From Lycocorax pyrrhopterus obiensis (lineage: Eukaryota; Chordata; Aves; Passeriformes; Paradisaeidae): a DNA stretch of 64,000 bases. The DNA is taken from the NCBI GenBank assembly GCA_014706295.1, contig JACSVZ010000001.1, positions 37,620,318 through 37,684,317 on the forward strand, written 5' to 3'. Positions 37,605 through 50,400 of the stretch are shown piece after piece; within the stretch, counting starts at the first letter, position 1; each line of letters begins with the position of its first letter. Both the position numbers and the translations under genes were made by a program. Under the pieces are notes generated by a model, which was not told where the DNA came from, did not search any database, and worked only from the letters and a program-made list of their open reading frames with translations.

Positions 37605-37898
37605 TAATCTGGCTATTGGTGCATAAGACTATTAAAAACGTTTCTGTAAATACATTAGCAACAAAGGGATGGCTAAGGACACTCTCCATCCTTTACTGGA
37701 TGCAGAGGGGAAACATAGTGACTAAGAATGAGGAAAAGGCTAAGGTAACGAATGCCTTCTTTACCTCAGATTTCCAGAGTAAGAACAGTTACTCCTGAGG
37801 TTCTCAGACCCCTGAGCTGGAAGACAGGGACAGAGAGAAGAATAAAGCCCCTCTAATTCAAGGGGAAATGGTTAGTATTATGCTACACCACTTACTCG
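37605..37898 (+). pseudogene. CR1 LINE ORF2 fragment (linker before reverse transcriptase)
   Basis: The plus-strand translation resembles the CR1 ORF2 segment between endonuclease and reverse transcriptase. GNIVTKNEEKAKVTNAFFTS corresponds to the conserved '(L)VT.DEEKAE(V)LNAFFAS' block. After a stop come TPELEDRDREKNKAPLIQG and GEMVS, matching the ELEDRD...(P)I(I/V)QGE block. The frame is broken by the TGA at about 37796-37798. Both ends of the element are missing and the match fades upstream of about 37640, so the start is approximate. This piece belongs to a different part of ORF2 from the 23.4 kb copy, so the two are independent insertions. Confidence 0.8.
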
Positions 37899-38569
37899 TA
37901 CCATTTTTCCTGATTCAAAATAACAAATGTTGGCTACTAAAAGCCAATGTTTTTCTAGATAACTTCATAATGCTTTAAATTGAAAGATCAATTCAAAGAC
38001 AAATATAATTTTCCTAATGTTACCTTCTTTATTAAAAAACACACTTTATCTTATAGAAAAAAGCCACCTGATATCAATCATTGTCAACCTCAAATCAAAA
38101 TTTTTCACAGAAAAATTAATTTGATGCATTGTTATATATGACTACAGCGATACCAATTTTTTTCTGAGGAAGTACAAAACCAAAAAAAAAATACAAAAAT
38201 ACATACACCTATTTATTGCAACAACAGCAGCAGTGTGTCACTATGCAAACCTCCATACAAATAACCTAACATCTGCTAAAAAGTAGAAGAGAAGAGGAGA
38301 AAACATTGGCCATTGTTCATTATCTCACAGTCCTGCTGTGTGGTTGGGTTCTGTGGGTGAGCAATTTTGCATGTAAATCATCCTTTCTTTGTATGCTTTT
38401 GTTATTTATATTGTTGCTGTTACTGTTCATTTTCTTATCTCATGACTGTTTCCAGAAAATTGTTCTTATCTCAACCTGCAATTTTCACCTTTCTGTGCTT
38501 TCAGTTCTCAGCTCCATCAGCAGAGTGAGAAGAGGGGGAGTGATCTGTGTCTGGTTTGGGACAGTCATT

Positions 38570-38594
38570 GGGGGAAGGGGAGGGAGGTAGGGGG
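38570..38594 (+). other. potential G-quadruplex motif
   Basis: Four G-runs of 5, 4, 3 and 5 bases (38570-38574, 38577-38580, 38582-38584, 38590-38594) have loops of 2, 1 and 5 bases. This meets the standard quadruplex pattern. It lies within a purine-rich stretch of about 80 bases (38520-38605) in otherwise AT-rich DNA. Confidence 0.75.
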
Positions 38595-39386
38595 ACGGAG
38601 ATAAGGGTAGTAAATTAAGGGTACCACAGTTCCTAAACCATGGCAAGGACATTTTGGTACCAGCATATGTATGGTCTCTATGTAATTACGTCACACGAAA
38701 TGTAAATTAAAAATGGATTTCATTGCAAAATATGTAGTAATCAAAGTATCCAATTTCAAAAATGTAGTGCCTAATTGACATTGGTGAAGCAAGGATTAAT
38801 AAAGTTTTGAAAAAAAAGTATATTTGAAAAAAATGTAGTCAAATGTATAGTGTCCTCCATCTCTAAAGGTATATGCAACTTGTTCTGACACCAGAGCTAG
38901 CTGTGATAAAGTTTATTGTACAAATTTGTCATTTATTGATTATAGCAATATTGACAATCTTCTCTACAAAGAGAATGAAAATACAGGTCTCACAGTCCAG
39001 CTTCAAGCTGTTATTTTGGTCATTTCTGTGGTTTAAAGGAATTGCCTGTAGACTCAGATGGTTCAAATACAGGTTTCAGCTCCAGGCTGAAACATCATGG
39101 CTCATAACACACTTAAAGTGAGCAACACGCATAAATACATTCACTTCAAACTGTAAAAACACCCCAGATAAATAGATATTCAATAAAATTTTCATCTTTT
39201 ATACAATAACACATTTTTTTTTCAAATCACAGAATTAATACTTGACGGATTTTTGCTTATTTAGCATTATGTATTAGTTGTCTAGACTTGTTAAATTCTG
39301 CTGAAAATCTGGCTAGCAAGTATTAGGCTAGAATGTCTTTTTTTCCTATATGTAGAAAAAACCTAAACAGGCTACGTACCTAAATT

Positions 39387-39404
39387 AAAAAAAAAAAAAA
39401 AAAA
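39387..39404 (+). repeat. poly(A) tract
   Basis: An uninterrupted run of about 18 A follows CTAAATT and precedes GGAAAT. There is no sign of a retroposed gene or SINE body upstream, so it is probably a simple homopolymer. Confidence 0.8.
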
Positions 39405-40044
39405 GGAAATATCTTAAGCATCAGAACTGAGATGCAAAGTAATTTTTTTTCTGTAAACTTTAATTTGTGAATGCTTGTTTACGAGTCTCAATGGACAGAA
39501 TCTGCCATCCCATTACTGGAACAATGATCATAATAGTTGTATAGCTATAGTTGTAGCATTTCTATAGTTATATATGTATTATGATTTGCATATTGAAAGA
39601 TGGAACCTGATATTGTTGTTTATTTTATTACTTGAAAATTACTGGATAAATAAGATCTGAAGAGTGAAATCTGTCTACTTATGAAACTTCATTGTTCAAT
39701 GAGAGATTTTTTTCCTATGACCTTTATTCACTTCATTCTAGTATAACTAGATCAGGATCAATTTAGATGATCATGAGAAGCAGCCAAAGCATTATAGTAA
39801 AATTTTAGATTAAAACCAAAGATAACCAGTAACACTGAAATCATCCTTTGGAGGCCTTTTTTCAATTTAACATGGCTTATGATTTAAGGTCCTAAGCTAA
39901 AATGGACTTAATTCTCAGTTAAGCATCTTTTTTTTTTTGGCAAAATGGAAACATTTGCCTTTAAATAACATATTTGTAAGGACCCATGTCCTTCAACCTG
40001 GACAAAATGAATTTTCGAGATTTTAAAAAACTTTTTTATGATAG

Positions 40045-40203
40045 AAAGTGTATTTGTCCCATCACTGGAAATATACAAAGTCAGATGAGATGGGCATTAA
40101 TAACTAGATCTAGTAAAATATGTCCTTGCCCATGACTGGGGGTTTGGAGTAGATGGTCTTTAAAGGAAGGTTCCTTCCAGCCCAAACCATTCTATGATTC
40201 TAT
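40045..40203 (+). mobile_element. CR1 LINE, 3'-end fragment
   Basis: The order is CR1-like: CCCATCACTGGAAATATACA, then ACTAGATCTAGTAAAATATG, then TCCTTGCCCATGACTGGGGG, then GGAGTAGATGGTCTTTAAAG, ending in TTCCAGCCCAAACCATTCTA and TGATTCTAT. The exact octamer terminus marks the true 3' end. The copy is 5'-truncated with only about 160 bases left, and it is moderately diverged. Confidence 0.92.
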
Positions 40204-40533
40204 TAATTCAGTGAATCATCTTGGCACAGTCTTTATTTTGTTGGACTATACTTTTTGATACTTGATATCATTCATTATAATCATAGTCATTCCAATAAAG
40301 TGCCACTTGGGAAAGCATTCAAAATAAATTTTTACCTTTTTTTTTCCCAGAAAATATAGGAGTACATTGTTCATTACTCCTTGGTTATTCTCCATTTTCT
40401 CATTTATAAGCATTTCCTGCAAAGAGAAGCACACAACTGTGATCAGTTTTTTTACATAGCTTTGGGTTTGTATCTCTTCAGCACTGTTTTTAATATTTTC
40501 TGACAAAGCAAGCACTGGCAAGTTATAAGTAGA

Positions 40534-40982
40534 AAAATCATAGAATCATGAAATGTGTTTGATTGGGAGGAACTTTAAAGATCATCTAGTACAACCCCTC
40601 TGCCAATGGAAAGGGACACTTTTCACTAGATCAAGTTCTCAGAGCCCCATCCAACCTGGCCTTGAACACTTCCAGGAATGGGCATCCACAGCTTCTCTGG
40701 GCACCCTGTTCTGGTGTCACGCCACACCCATCATAATAAAACTCAGCCTGTCTGCATAGCAGAGATGTTCAAGCCGTCTGATCATTTTCATGGGCCCCTC
40801 TGGACCCACTTAAATGGGCCCATGTCCTTCTTGCACTGGGGACCCCAGAGCTGGGTACAGTACTCTACATGGTACCTCATAAAATCAGAGTAGAGGGGCA
40901 GAATCACCTCCCTTGACCTACTGGCCATGCTTTTTTTATGCAGCCTAAGATACAATTGACTTTCTCAGCTGCAAGTGCACAA
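40534..40982 (-). mobile_element. CR1 LINE, 3' portion on the minus strand
   Basis: It begins with AATCATAGAATCATGAAATG, the reverse complement of the CR1 octamer terminus, then GGAACTTTAAAGATCATCTAG and CCCCATCCAACCTGGCCTTG. Farther in come TTGCACTGGGGACCCCAGAG, GTAGAGGGGCAGAATCACCT and CTACTGGCCATGCTTTTTTT, which represent the C-terminal ORF2 coding region. The match ends near CAGCTGCAAGTGCAC. At about 450 bases it is the longest CR1 3' copy in the window. It faces the plus-strand CR1 330 bases away. Confidence 0.93.
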
Positions 40983-42759
40983 CTTTTTCTCCTATAGGAA
41001 GAGAAATAAAACACTGAACATTGAACATAATTAGCTAAAAAGCAAAGCTTTTAGACATCACAATTTATTTTTGGAAAGGCTTACTTTATGAATATGATAT
41101 CTGTCACATTTTTAACACAAGTGTTACATATTCATTACAAACATTTTCTATTAGGATCCATGTGATTCTTTGTCTCAACTAATAAACAAATAAAGAATTA
41201 GTTTTTAAGTAATCACTGGGATGAAATTTTATTCCTTCAAACTTCTTACTCTTGAACATGTTCAGTGTCTGTTATGGGCACATGCAGGAGGTTTGATCAA
41301 ATTTGAAAGGAAATCCACTTACATTAATACATTTAACAGAAAAGGTGTATTCACATAGCTTATGACAAAAATTGTTTTAATGATAGTCTCTATACACTGT
41401 GAACTTCTTCCATCCAATTCTTTCCTTCAGCCACATTTGCAATTACTGTTTTTAGTGCATGAGATTCTGAAAGCAATTAGCACACCCTTCTACACTGCCA
41501 CAAGTCGTAATAGTTTAAATTTATTTTCCACAGCACAGCAGCCAAATAAATTTGAATATTTCTATTTTAACAACTCAGCATTCACTTATTTACATAAATA
41601 CTGTGTCTGTCATACTAATTTTATATGTTGAAAGCCCATCTTTTTAGAACATTTCAGTCTGTCATTTGCTCATATTTCAGCTCTTTAGGATGTCTGTCTG
41701 GGGATAATGTGCTAAGTTTAGCAGGTCAAAGACTAGCTCTTTGTAAAAACACTAAAGACATTTAGATTTTTTTTTTCAGTCAAGATACTGGGGAAAATAA
41801 ATTGAAAAGTAGCCAATTACTTGATTTAATTTCATAGTTTCTCTCAGGAGCAGTCCAACAAACTCCTAATAACTCCCATTTTTCACAAAATGACATGTCT
41901 TCACTTCTAAACAAAACTAATGGGCAGTGGAAACATTCATGCAAGGATCAAAATTTAAATGAATAATGTCATTAGATAAAAAATGTTGAAATGCTGAGTC
42001 CATAAATACCTATTATGAAATTAATGGTGGGTGCTATATTTACTTCATTCTAATAATCAGTATAACTCCTTAAAAATATTATTTCTCTTTCATGCTATTT
42101 ATACAGTGGAATTTGCATCTGATTCTAATCATAAATACATATTCTAGCCCTACATAATTGTACTACTTTGTTACTTGTCATGCTTCACCTACATTTTCCA
42201 TATATTCCTCTAATAATGGTATCAATTTATTTAAGTGAATGTTCAGATTTTTGTGGTGCATTAAAAATGATCCAAAGGGCTGCCCATATAGTGAAAAAAT
42301 ATATTCAACCATTATCCACCCAGCCAAAAATTTCAGAGCTTCAGAAAGTAGGTCATACCATAATAGTGACATTGAACTTTTCAACTGGGAGTAATTAGGT
42401 TTTATTTTCAGTGCTCAGTGACCTACTCTGAAAAATAAGATAATACAAGAAGGGTTCAGCTTTATTTTTTTGTTGTTGTTGGTTAGTGGCTTGCTTTGTT
42501 ATTTCTTTCTACTGTATACACCTTAAGAATCCATAATTGTTACCTATCCAGAAAATAGTAGCTGACAGCTGTGTAGGGTATTTCTGCTGTTTAATATGTC
42601 ATAAAAAAATCTGTTGCAGGCAATGATGTTATCATTAGGGAACAAGGATAGTGTCTATTATTTCAGAAGTGAATAATTCAGCATTAAATCATTTCAACTA
42701 CAGTGTCACTTGCAGGGAAGAGAAAGCGGAAAAGTTACTGTGTATGAAACAAGCTTTGC
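40983..42759. other. AT-rich noncoding DNA
   Basis: No gene is recognised. Short frames at 41362-41631 and 42168-42398 have no known domain. Confidence 0.4.
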
Positions 42760-43230
42760 AGTAATACTTACAGCACAGAGGGCATTTGAAGCACACTTCC
42801 ATGTGTATTCCCTCTAGGGCACTTTAGAAAGCTTTGCTTTTATTTAATGGCTGCTTCCTAATGCAAAGAGACATAATAAAATGCACTTGCATCTGTTAGC
42901 TCAGATAACAAGACACATTTTTCCTTTTTGGGGTTGGGGTGTTCTAAAAGCCTTTTGGCACAATTCAGGCTACTGTGTTGCAACACGAACTTAATACTTC
43001 CCAAGAGTCTTTAATTTTTTATTTGTTACTAATGTCATTACAATAAGAAATACCCTCCGAGCCCTTGCTTTGGTCATGAGTTTGTCCTACATATCAGTGT
43101 GTGGGGTGGGCTGCTGCATCATGCCAACGTGTAGTGCAATGCAGCAAGAAGTATAACTTGATGGAGTGTGTCAGATGCTAAATAACATGAAAAGGCATGC
43201 ACGAAACTCTCACAGACAAGGGACTGTGCT
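42760..43230. other. candidate conserved noncoding block
   Basis: Balanced composition with dense motifs: GTTGCAACACG (C/EBP-like), GTCATTACAATAAG, TTTGGTCATGAG, CTGCTGCATCATGCCAACGTG and GTGCAATGCAGC. Homopolymers are few. There is no coding potential. This is inferred from composition only. Confidence 0.2.
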
Positions 43231-44413
43231 TATTCAGAGGCAGACTGTTTCTCTGGCACTTACATAGCTGTGAACCAGGAGTGGGAAGTCTGCAATGCCT
43301 CTATCCTGTTACATGGAGCATACAAAGGGCAAGTTTTTAACATAATAAGCCTATTGCAGGCAGTGTTCCCTATTTTACTAAATATGACTGAATATCCCCA
43401 GTGGATACAGAGATTACCAACTGCAGTAGTAGATGTTCACCAAAGAGGAACAGAGTATCAGGCACCCAAGAGCTACAGATATTTTTCTGAGTCATTATGT
43501 TTTTTCAGAGAGAAAAGTCCTTTCATTAGTATTTTAGAACATCATCTCTTTGAAATTCACAACACAGGACAAGTTCTCAGTGGCAGAATTAAGACTTGAT
43601 CATTTTACCTCTGAGTGTTTCCTGAAAAATTATAATTATTTTTTTCCAGGAGCTCAGATTTCTTCATTTTTTTAATTGCAGAAATATGATGCTATTTCAA
43701 ACTTTGACAATTACCTAACAGAACCCTCATCTTTATATTCATTTTATAAAAAACTAGTTTAAAACATATATTAAGTGAAATATTCTCTGCTGTTTGGTTA
43801 CTGATGCAATTATTTAAAAAACCATAATTATATACAGTATCTCTATGTTCTGAAAATGTTTGTGACAAAACAGACCAAGTACATCTTCAATGTACAAAAA
43901 TGCAGCAGCAGCTCAATACCACCTCAATAATGATCTTTGATAAATCAGTGTCTGTATTCAGGAAAATAAGGTTTTGTCTTTTTTACGAGACTTCAGAAAA
44001 TTCAGTGGCAACTGACTGATTTTTATCATGTTGATACATATTCCCTCATATTTTTAGATAGATAAATGGTGAGCAGTGCTTCTGGGGTGAAAAAATATAG
44101 TGAAAACCTTCCTGTTGCTTCTTGAACCCTAGGTTATAAAGTTTTCCTAAATATTTTCAGTTCTATTTAATTGGGTGGAAAAATAGAAGAGATATTACTG
44201 GTCTTTTTGTCTAACTGCTACACTGTCCTTCTCTATTAGGCAGAACTGGGGTAAGTTTATTGCTTTAATTTTGCTGATATACCGAGAGAAACACATTTCG
44301 TATCAAAACTAATCAGCAGCTCATAAGAGTTTTAAGCCAGTAGGAGGGCCCCTCTCCCTTACACTTCAGTGTAGGGATAAAACAGAATTTCACACCACAA
44401 AAGACATTTTCAG
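43231..44413. other. AT-rich noncoding DNA
   Basis: The plus-strand frame at 43270-43599 (109 codons) has a fairly protein-like composition. It has no recognisable domain and no supporting splice or poly(A) context. I treat it as chance. Confidence 0.35.
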
Positions 44414-44469
44414 TTTAAATGTCTATTATGTAAAACATAATTTATTTAAATGTCTGATGTAAAACATAT
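44414..44469 (+). repeat. imperfect tandem duplication of about 27 bp
   Basis: TTTAAATGTCTATTATGTAAAACATAA at 44414-44440 is followed after four bases by TTTAAATGTCTGATGTAAAACATAT at 44445-44469. The copies differ by a small internal deletion and two or three substitutions. Confidence 0.8.
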
Positions 44470-47400
44470 CATTATACCACACAACATTTCTCACACTTAA
44501 CCAATTTTTTGCAGCCATGCCCTGAATAATATTTGCTTGCATGAAACCCTCACCGGTGTCAGCAGAACTAAGGATCAGGTAAGATATTGTGCAGTGTAGG
44601 AAGGGAAGAAACAGAACACACGTTTTGAAAATGATACCTGTGGAAGTAGTTTTAAAGTACAAATTACAGTGAGTTAACAGTGTCCCCAGTAAAAATCGTG
44701 TTAATAATTGCTCTTTTTAAAAATGGAAGTTGGGCTTTCTTGGGCAAGTGTTAAGTGTACACTGAGTAACAAATGCAATATAACACACTGTTTTTCACTA
44801 TGTATTCTATTTTGAATGACTGGATTATTATTATTGACTGATCTGATATAATAACATCAAAACACCCCAGTACCAAGTGTGAATGCCACAGATTTTAGAG
44901 GAGTTGCTTTGGAAACAAGGCTGGATAAAGGACATGATTAATGATACAAACTCCACTCCCAGTATTTGCATCCTTGTTATTACTCCTTCTTGCAGTAAGT
45001 GATGAACAGCTGTCATCAGTATATCTAACAAGTATTTGCAAATTAACATATTACGGCTGTGTCTCTGACTAAAGGTCATGCATGTAGTCGGAGAAATTTA
45101 TGACATTTTGTGAAAACGCATTTTAAAATGCATCGTTCCTAACCAATCCATTCAAAGGACACCAGTGAAAGACATAGCAGTGATTTCTCTCAGTCAGTAG
45201 CTTCCTTTTAGCTAAGCTGAAGCTGGAAAGGAGGAGCTTAAGTATTCGGTGAAAAGCCAGATAGCTGCACTTCACCACATTTTGCTTTCAGGTTTTGAGA
45301 GATACTTTTCTGTCTACTCTCCTGTGTCAAGCTGGAATCGAATTGTGTCAAATAATATTTACTCTGCTCTCTGTGGTTGTCTCAGACAAAATCCTTTCTA
45401 ATTCTTTGGAGCTCAAATCTGTTCTGTCCTCTGCTCTTTCAGAGGTTTGGGATTTGTTTGGATAATTATAATTACATTTTTTATTTCTTTCATAACCGAA
45501 ATACTATATTAAAAATTTGTAAGTGGATAATGTCTGTGTCCAGACTATCCACCCACAGAAGTTTGTTGACACTATTACAGGGGTAAGGAAATGAACACTT
45601 AGTTTGTTGCTGGCATAAAGTGAACTTTATCTGCCTTTATTTTTTATAATCTATTTTAAATAAAAAATAAATAAAAAAGAAAACAGCAATAAAAAGGCAG
45701 ATGGATGTTTTTTGTCGTCCAACAGAAAGCTGGAATAGGTCAAGCAGCTACCAACAGTAGAAGAGAAGATAAAAAATCAAAAATATTCTGAGAGTGTAGC
45801 TCTGTTGGTGACCTTCTATCCTTCACACTAGCTTTGAAAGAACATGGTGTTGAACACAATGAACAGGAACATAAAAGGTAGTATAAAAAAAAAACAACAT
45901 TTTTTTGTCTGCTTGGTTCTTTTGCACATTTGTGGAAACACTGTGAAAAAGTTCAAGTGCAGTATCACCTGTCAAAATACATTTGCATCAGTGTTAATGG
46001 ATGCCACGTTGTTGACACTGCAGCATTGCATGTATTATTCTTTGAATCACATGATGCAAAATAACCTAGAGCTTAAAATCACTGGGGACTTTTTTTGCCA
46101 TTGTTTGCAGTAGAATATTTTAAATTAATCATTTGACTTTTTAAATTTCAAAGCAGAGCTTTATAATGAAATAGTTAGTTAGACCTACTGCCAGATTCGT
46201 GTTACCAAAGAAAATGAGTATTTAAAATAATTACCAAAATTCTTCTTAACTGAGTTGCTACAACTTGTCTGATTCATTTTAACCTTCTCTGAATCTTGAG
46301 ACTTCCTAGAAATGCCAAATGATTAATCACAAGTTACTTTGAATATCTGAAACTCTTTCAATCAAGACAATTTTCAGGAATTTTTTATTCTTAGAATCAT
46401 TATCAGAAAATGTAGTTGTCACAAATTATCACTGATGGCGAAGTTAACAATGTAATTTTCAGATTCTGAATACCTGAATACTTGTTTCCGTAGGAAAAGA
46501 TGCAGCATGTTGATAGCATTTTAAATATTCATAAAACCACATCTCATCATATTCTTAATTCCTGTGAGCTGCTAAAGCATATATCTTAATTTTGCTGTAA
46601 ATTGTTTCTAGGGCAATGTTGCAGAGTTGTTAAAGAAATGCAAAAATTAAAATGGAAGAGAAACCCTAAGTGAAATTGATGGTAATCTAGCGCTATGATG
46701 AAAACCATAGCTGTTATGCAAAACTGGAACAAAATAGTGTTGCTCAGGCTCTACAATGACTTTTTTCTTTAAAAGATAGCTCTGCTATAAATAAGACATC
46801 TGACAAATACCAGTGCAAGACAGATCCTCAGAAGAGATCTTGTATGCTGGAAGACCACCAAGTACCTCCTAACTACAAAATGAATGCTGATAGTCAAAGG
46901 TTCACACAGAACAAGCATTCGCCGCAAGTTAACCAAGATATCAGTGTTTTTCTAAATCCCACATTTCCTGTGTAATGATGCATGGAATAGCAGACATCCC
47001 AAGAGAATGATTTATCCTTAGTGTTCCCCTTTTATTCGTAAAATAGAAAACTATGAGTGACTGATATAAAATTTTCTATAATTTGTATTTTTATTTTTTG
47101 CAGCCTTCAAGACTTTTTTTCCTCTCTGAAGGTGCTTTAAATGTCAGCTTTGCTCCAGCCTTGCTGAGTCTTTCTCAGGGTGATGTATACCAGGTATCAC
47201 TCTCTCCATATTGATGTCTACACACTAGAGACTTCTCGCATTTCTTCAGGGTGTTCACAATAAGTTGAGTTCCCAGCTGGCAGCAAAATGCCAAACTAGT
47301 GAAAATGAGAATTCAGAACAATCCTTGAAGAAATAGAGATGTTTGATTAATTGGATTGATCTTTAACGTAAACTGGGCATTAGTGAAAATTGGCAGCTTG

Positions 47401-50400
47401 TGCTTCCTTCAAGCAGTCAATGGAGAGAAAGACTTTTCTTGTGAACAACTTATAGTGTCTAAGGTGAAGGAATGAAATACCTCTGCAAGTGTCTAAATAA
47501 GCAGCTTTGAATAATTAATTTGATTTCTAAATTTTATAGGGCTAAGTCAAGTCATATTAATTCCTCCCACGTTCACAGAAGAAACTATTTTAGGAAAAAT
47601 CCATGATCAGTAATAAGGCTACAAACAGCAAATCTATTATTTCTTGGGGTCCAGACTCTTCAATTTCTTTAGATTTTCTACATTTTTACACAGATGTTAG
47701 GAACTCAATAGCAAGTAGCTACACCACTGAATTGTCCTCAGAAATATTTCATGAGGTGATCAGGTAGGATAGTAGGTTGTGAGTGAGATAATCTGATACA
47801 AGACAAATGAGAATCCAAATTTTATGTGTGCCCAGGTTTTACACTCCACATGTGTGTTTACTGTATTGATAAAACTTTGTTACAAATTTCATATATGGAC
47901 TTGAACCTTATATTAAACTCTCAGGAATTCTGATTGTGGTTTTGATTATTTCTTGGTCTGGACTGAGAGTTGCTGCACTTCTGTGTCATCATTAATTGAA
48001 GTATTTGTAATTTAATAAGTTATGCTACATAATAAAATTAACATGCTGGGTTTTGGTGTTAAAAGCCTTCTTAAATTTAAAAAGCAAAACAAACAAGCAA
48101 GCCCACAAAAATACCCCCAAAAATATCAAACTGCCAAAACAAGACCACAACAGTAATTAAAGAAAAAAAAATATTTAATGTTTAGTGTTTAGAGGAACAC
48201 AAGTTTTACTGTCCTGGACCTCTAAGGACTTAATAGCAACACCTACTAAAAACTCAATCATATCAGATTGCAGTTTCTGCTGACTAGATGGGAATTTTCT
48301 ACTCTGTTGAACCAAAGCTTTACACTTTCATTAGCTCACATTCTCTGTCATGACACCAGTGCCCTCTCATCAGATCGAAGGCTGAGCTGAGTGGTACCGA
48401 CAGACTGAGGCAGATAAAAGGAAACTGATGAAAGTGCTAAATGTTTGCCTTCTGGGTAAAAGCTGCATGTGGCTTTGCTGACCACTGATTTCCTTTATCT
48501 AGTTCCAAGAAATGGGAGTGTGTCTTGTGTTCAATGTATATATGCTAATAGCTTCAATTCAAACCAATTTTGATTTTTGATTTGTTTTGCTTTAAAATTT
48601 AATTGCTTTCTTTCAAAGAAATAAACCAGAATTCTGAATTTAAAAGATTAAAGGTGGAAACCATAACTATGTAATTGAATTTTCACGTTCTGTACTACAG
48701 TCAGTCAAACATTATTCACTGAAATTTGTAAGAATCATTTGATTTCTTAACAAGCAAGGAAGCTTGATCTGGTGATGCTGGAAGATATTTATTTTAATAA
48801 CAGCTGAATTTATAACCTATCCATGTTTCTGAAATTTGGTTCAGACTCAAAGCTGACCTGAATGAACTGGAAAATTATATCTGAGGATATCAACAATTTG
48901 AATAACTGTTTCTATGTGAATCCTAGAGCAAGAATCAAAAAAGTCAAGATGCTAAAATCTGCTCTGGTCTGATCTGAGAGATTCACAGTTGAAATCCCTA
49001 TTTCGTCTCTAGATGCGTAAGTATTAGAAATCCTCTCAGTAATCCATTTCTTGTTAAAAATAAAGCCTCAATTTGATCACAAAACCAGATAAGTATATAA
49101 AAAATGAACAAGTAATATAATCATATAAACCCCTGAGTAATTTTGTAAATCTGAAAACCAAAATTATTCTGATTCATTGAAATAATATACTAAAAATCTG
49201 TCGGACTGTAAAATTCATCAAGACCATGATAATTGCTCTTTCTGGTAATAGCTAAGAAAAGAAAGAAAGAATTACTGAATAGTATCTTAATATTAGAATA
49301 ATCTATGACAGGAAAATATAAATTCGATGCATTATAAAATATAGTTTAAAAGATTATGATTATGATATTTTTGAACAAAAATAAAAGAACAGCTATTTTT
49401 CCAATATATCAATATTCAGTGTTCACCTAATCATAATTTTTAGGGTAATTTCCTGTTTTCAAAATAATATTTAAAATATAAGTAACGAAAACAGAATTAT
49501 TAACACACAATGCACAATACTAACAGATATTGGCCATTTTAGGTTTCTTTTTCTTATTTTAGTCTATGTTACACATAGCTGTTCTGAGCTGAATGTTCTG
49601 AACAAGTCAGACAGGAAGATGTGAGGGCAAGAATTCAACCTGACAAATTATTCTCAGCTTTGAAATCTCTTGGAGATACACACATTCACAGCAGGAACAT
49701 GTCAAGCTAGCAGAGTTTTGAGAACAATTTCAGAGAGCCAGACTTGGGAGTTACTTCTCATCTGAAGAGTGGTGGTCATGGCACAGACCTGGCATAGAAA
49801 AAACTGTCTAATCCAAGTTTTCCTATTGCTAGCTACCATCTGTGTACAAAGATGTGACTTCAGACATTTTAATATAGTTGAATATCCTTTTTTTTTAAAT
49901 TCTGTTCTTAATAAACAATTTTGTCAGATTAAATTGCAATGAAAGACAAGTAAATTTTATGGCTATGTGCATAGTATTTTATGCTGATGTGTGATGTTGA
50001 TATTTCAGAAACTTACCAAACGGCTGTGGTAATTTTGGTTAAGTTTTTCTACAGGTTTCCTGCATTCCCTGTATGTGCAGAAACAAGACCTTGGTTCTTA
50101 ACATGAAGATTTTTTAATCCTGTGAAACATTGTATCTATATCATAGAAAATAGAAGGACTTTGCCATTTCAAGCATTATTCAAGTTTTATTCTATTCTCT
50201 TACCTGATAATGTGATGCAGAATATGAGAAAAATCCAGATAGCTCCAACAGACAACACACAAGTTTTAGGTAACATTTTTAGAATGCAGAGTTAATGTCA
50301 CTTCTATCAGTTTCTGAAAGTCTCCAAAATGATCTCATTTGCCTAAGCAGAGGAGATTCAGCTGTAACATTTTCATCTGACTTAATATACTTGTAAGATT

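Larger units (their letters stand above)
37899..40044. other. AT-rich noncoding DNA
   Basis: No gene is recognised. It contains the quadruplex motif at 38570-38594 and the poly(A) run at 39387-39404, both listed separately. Confidence 0.4.

Noticed and set aside
43270..43599. 109-codon plus-strand frame with protein-like composition
   Set aside because: I recognise no family and there is no regulatory context. A frame of this length is expected occasionally in 64 kb.
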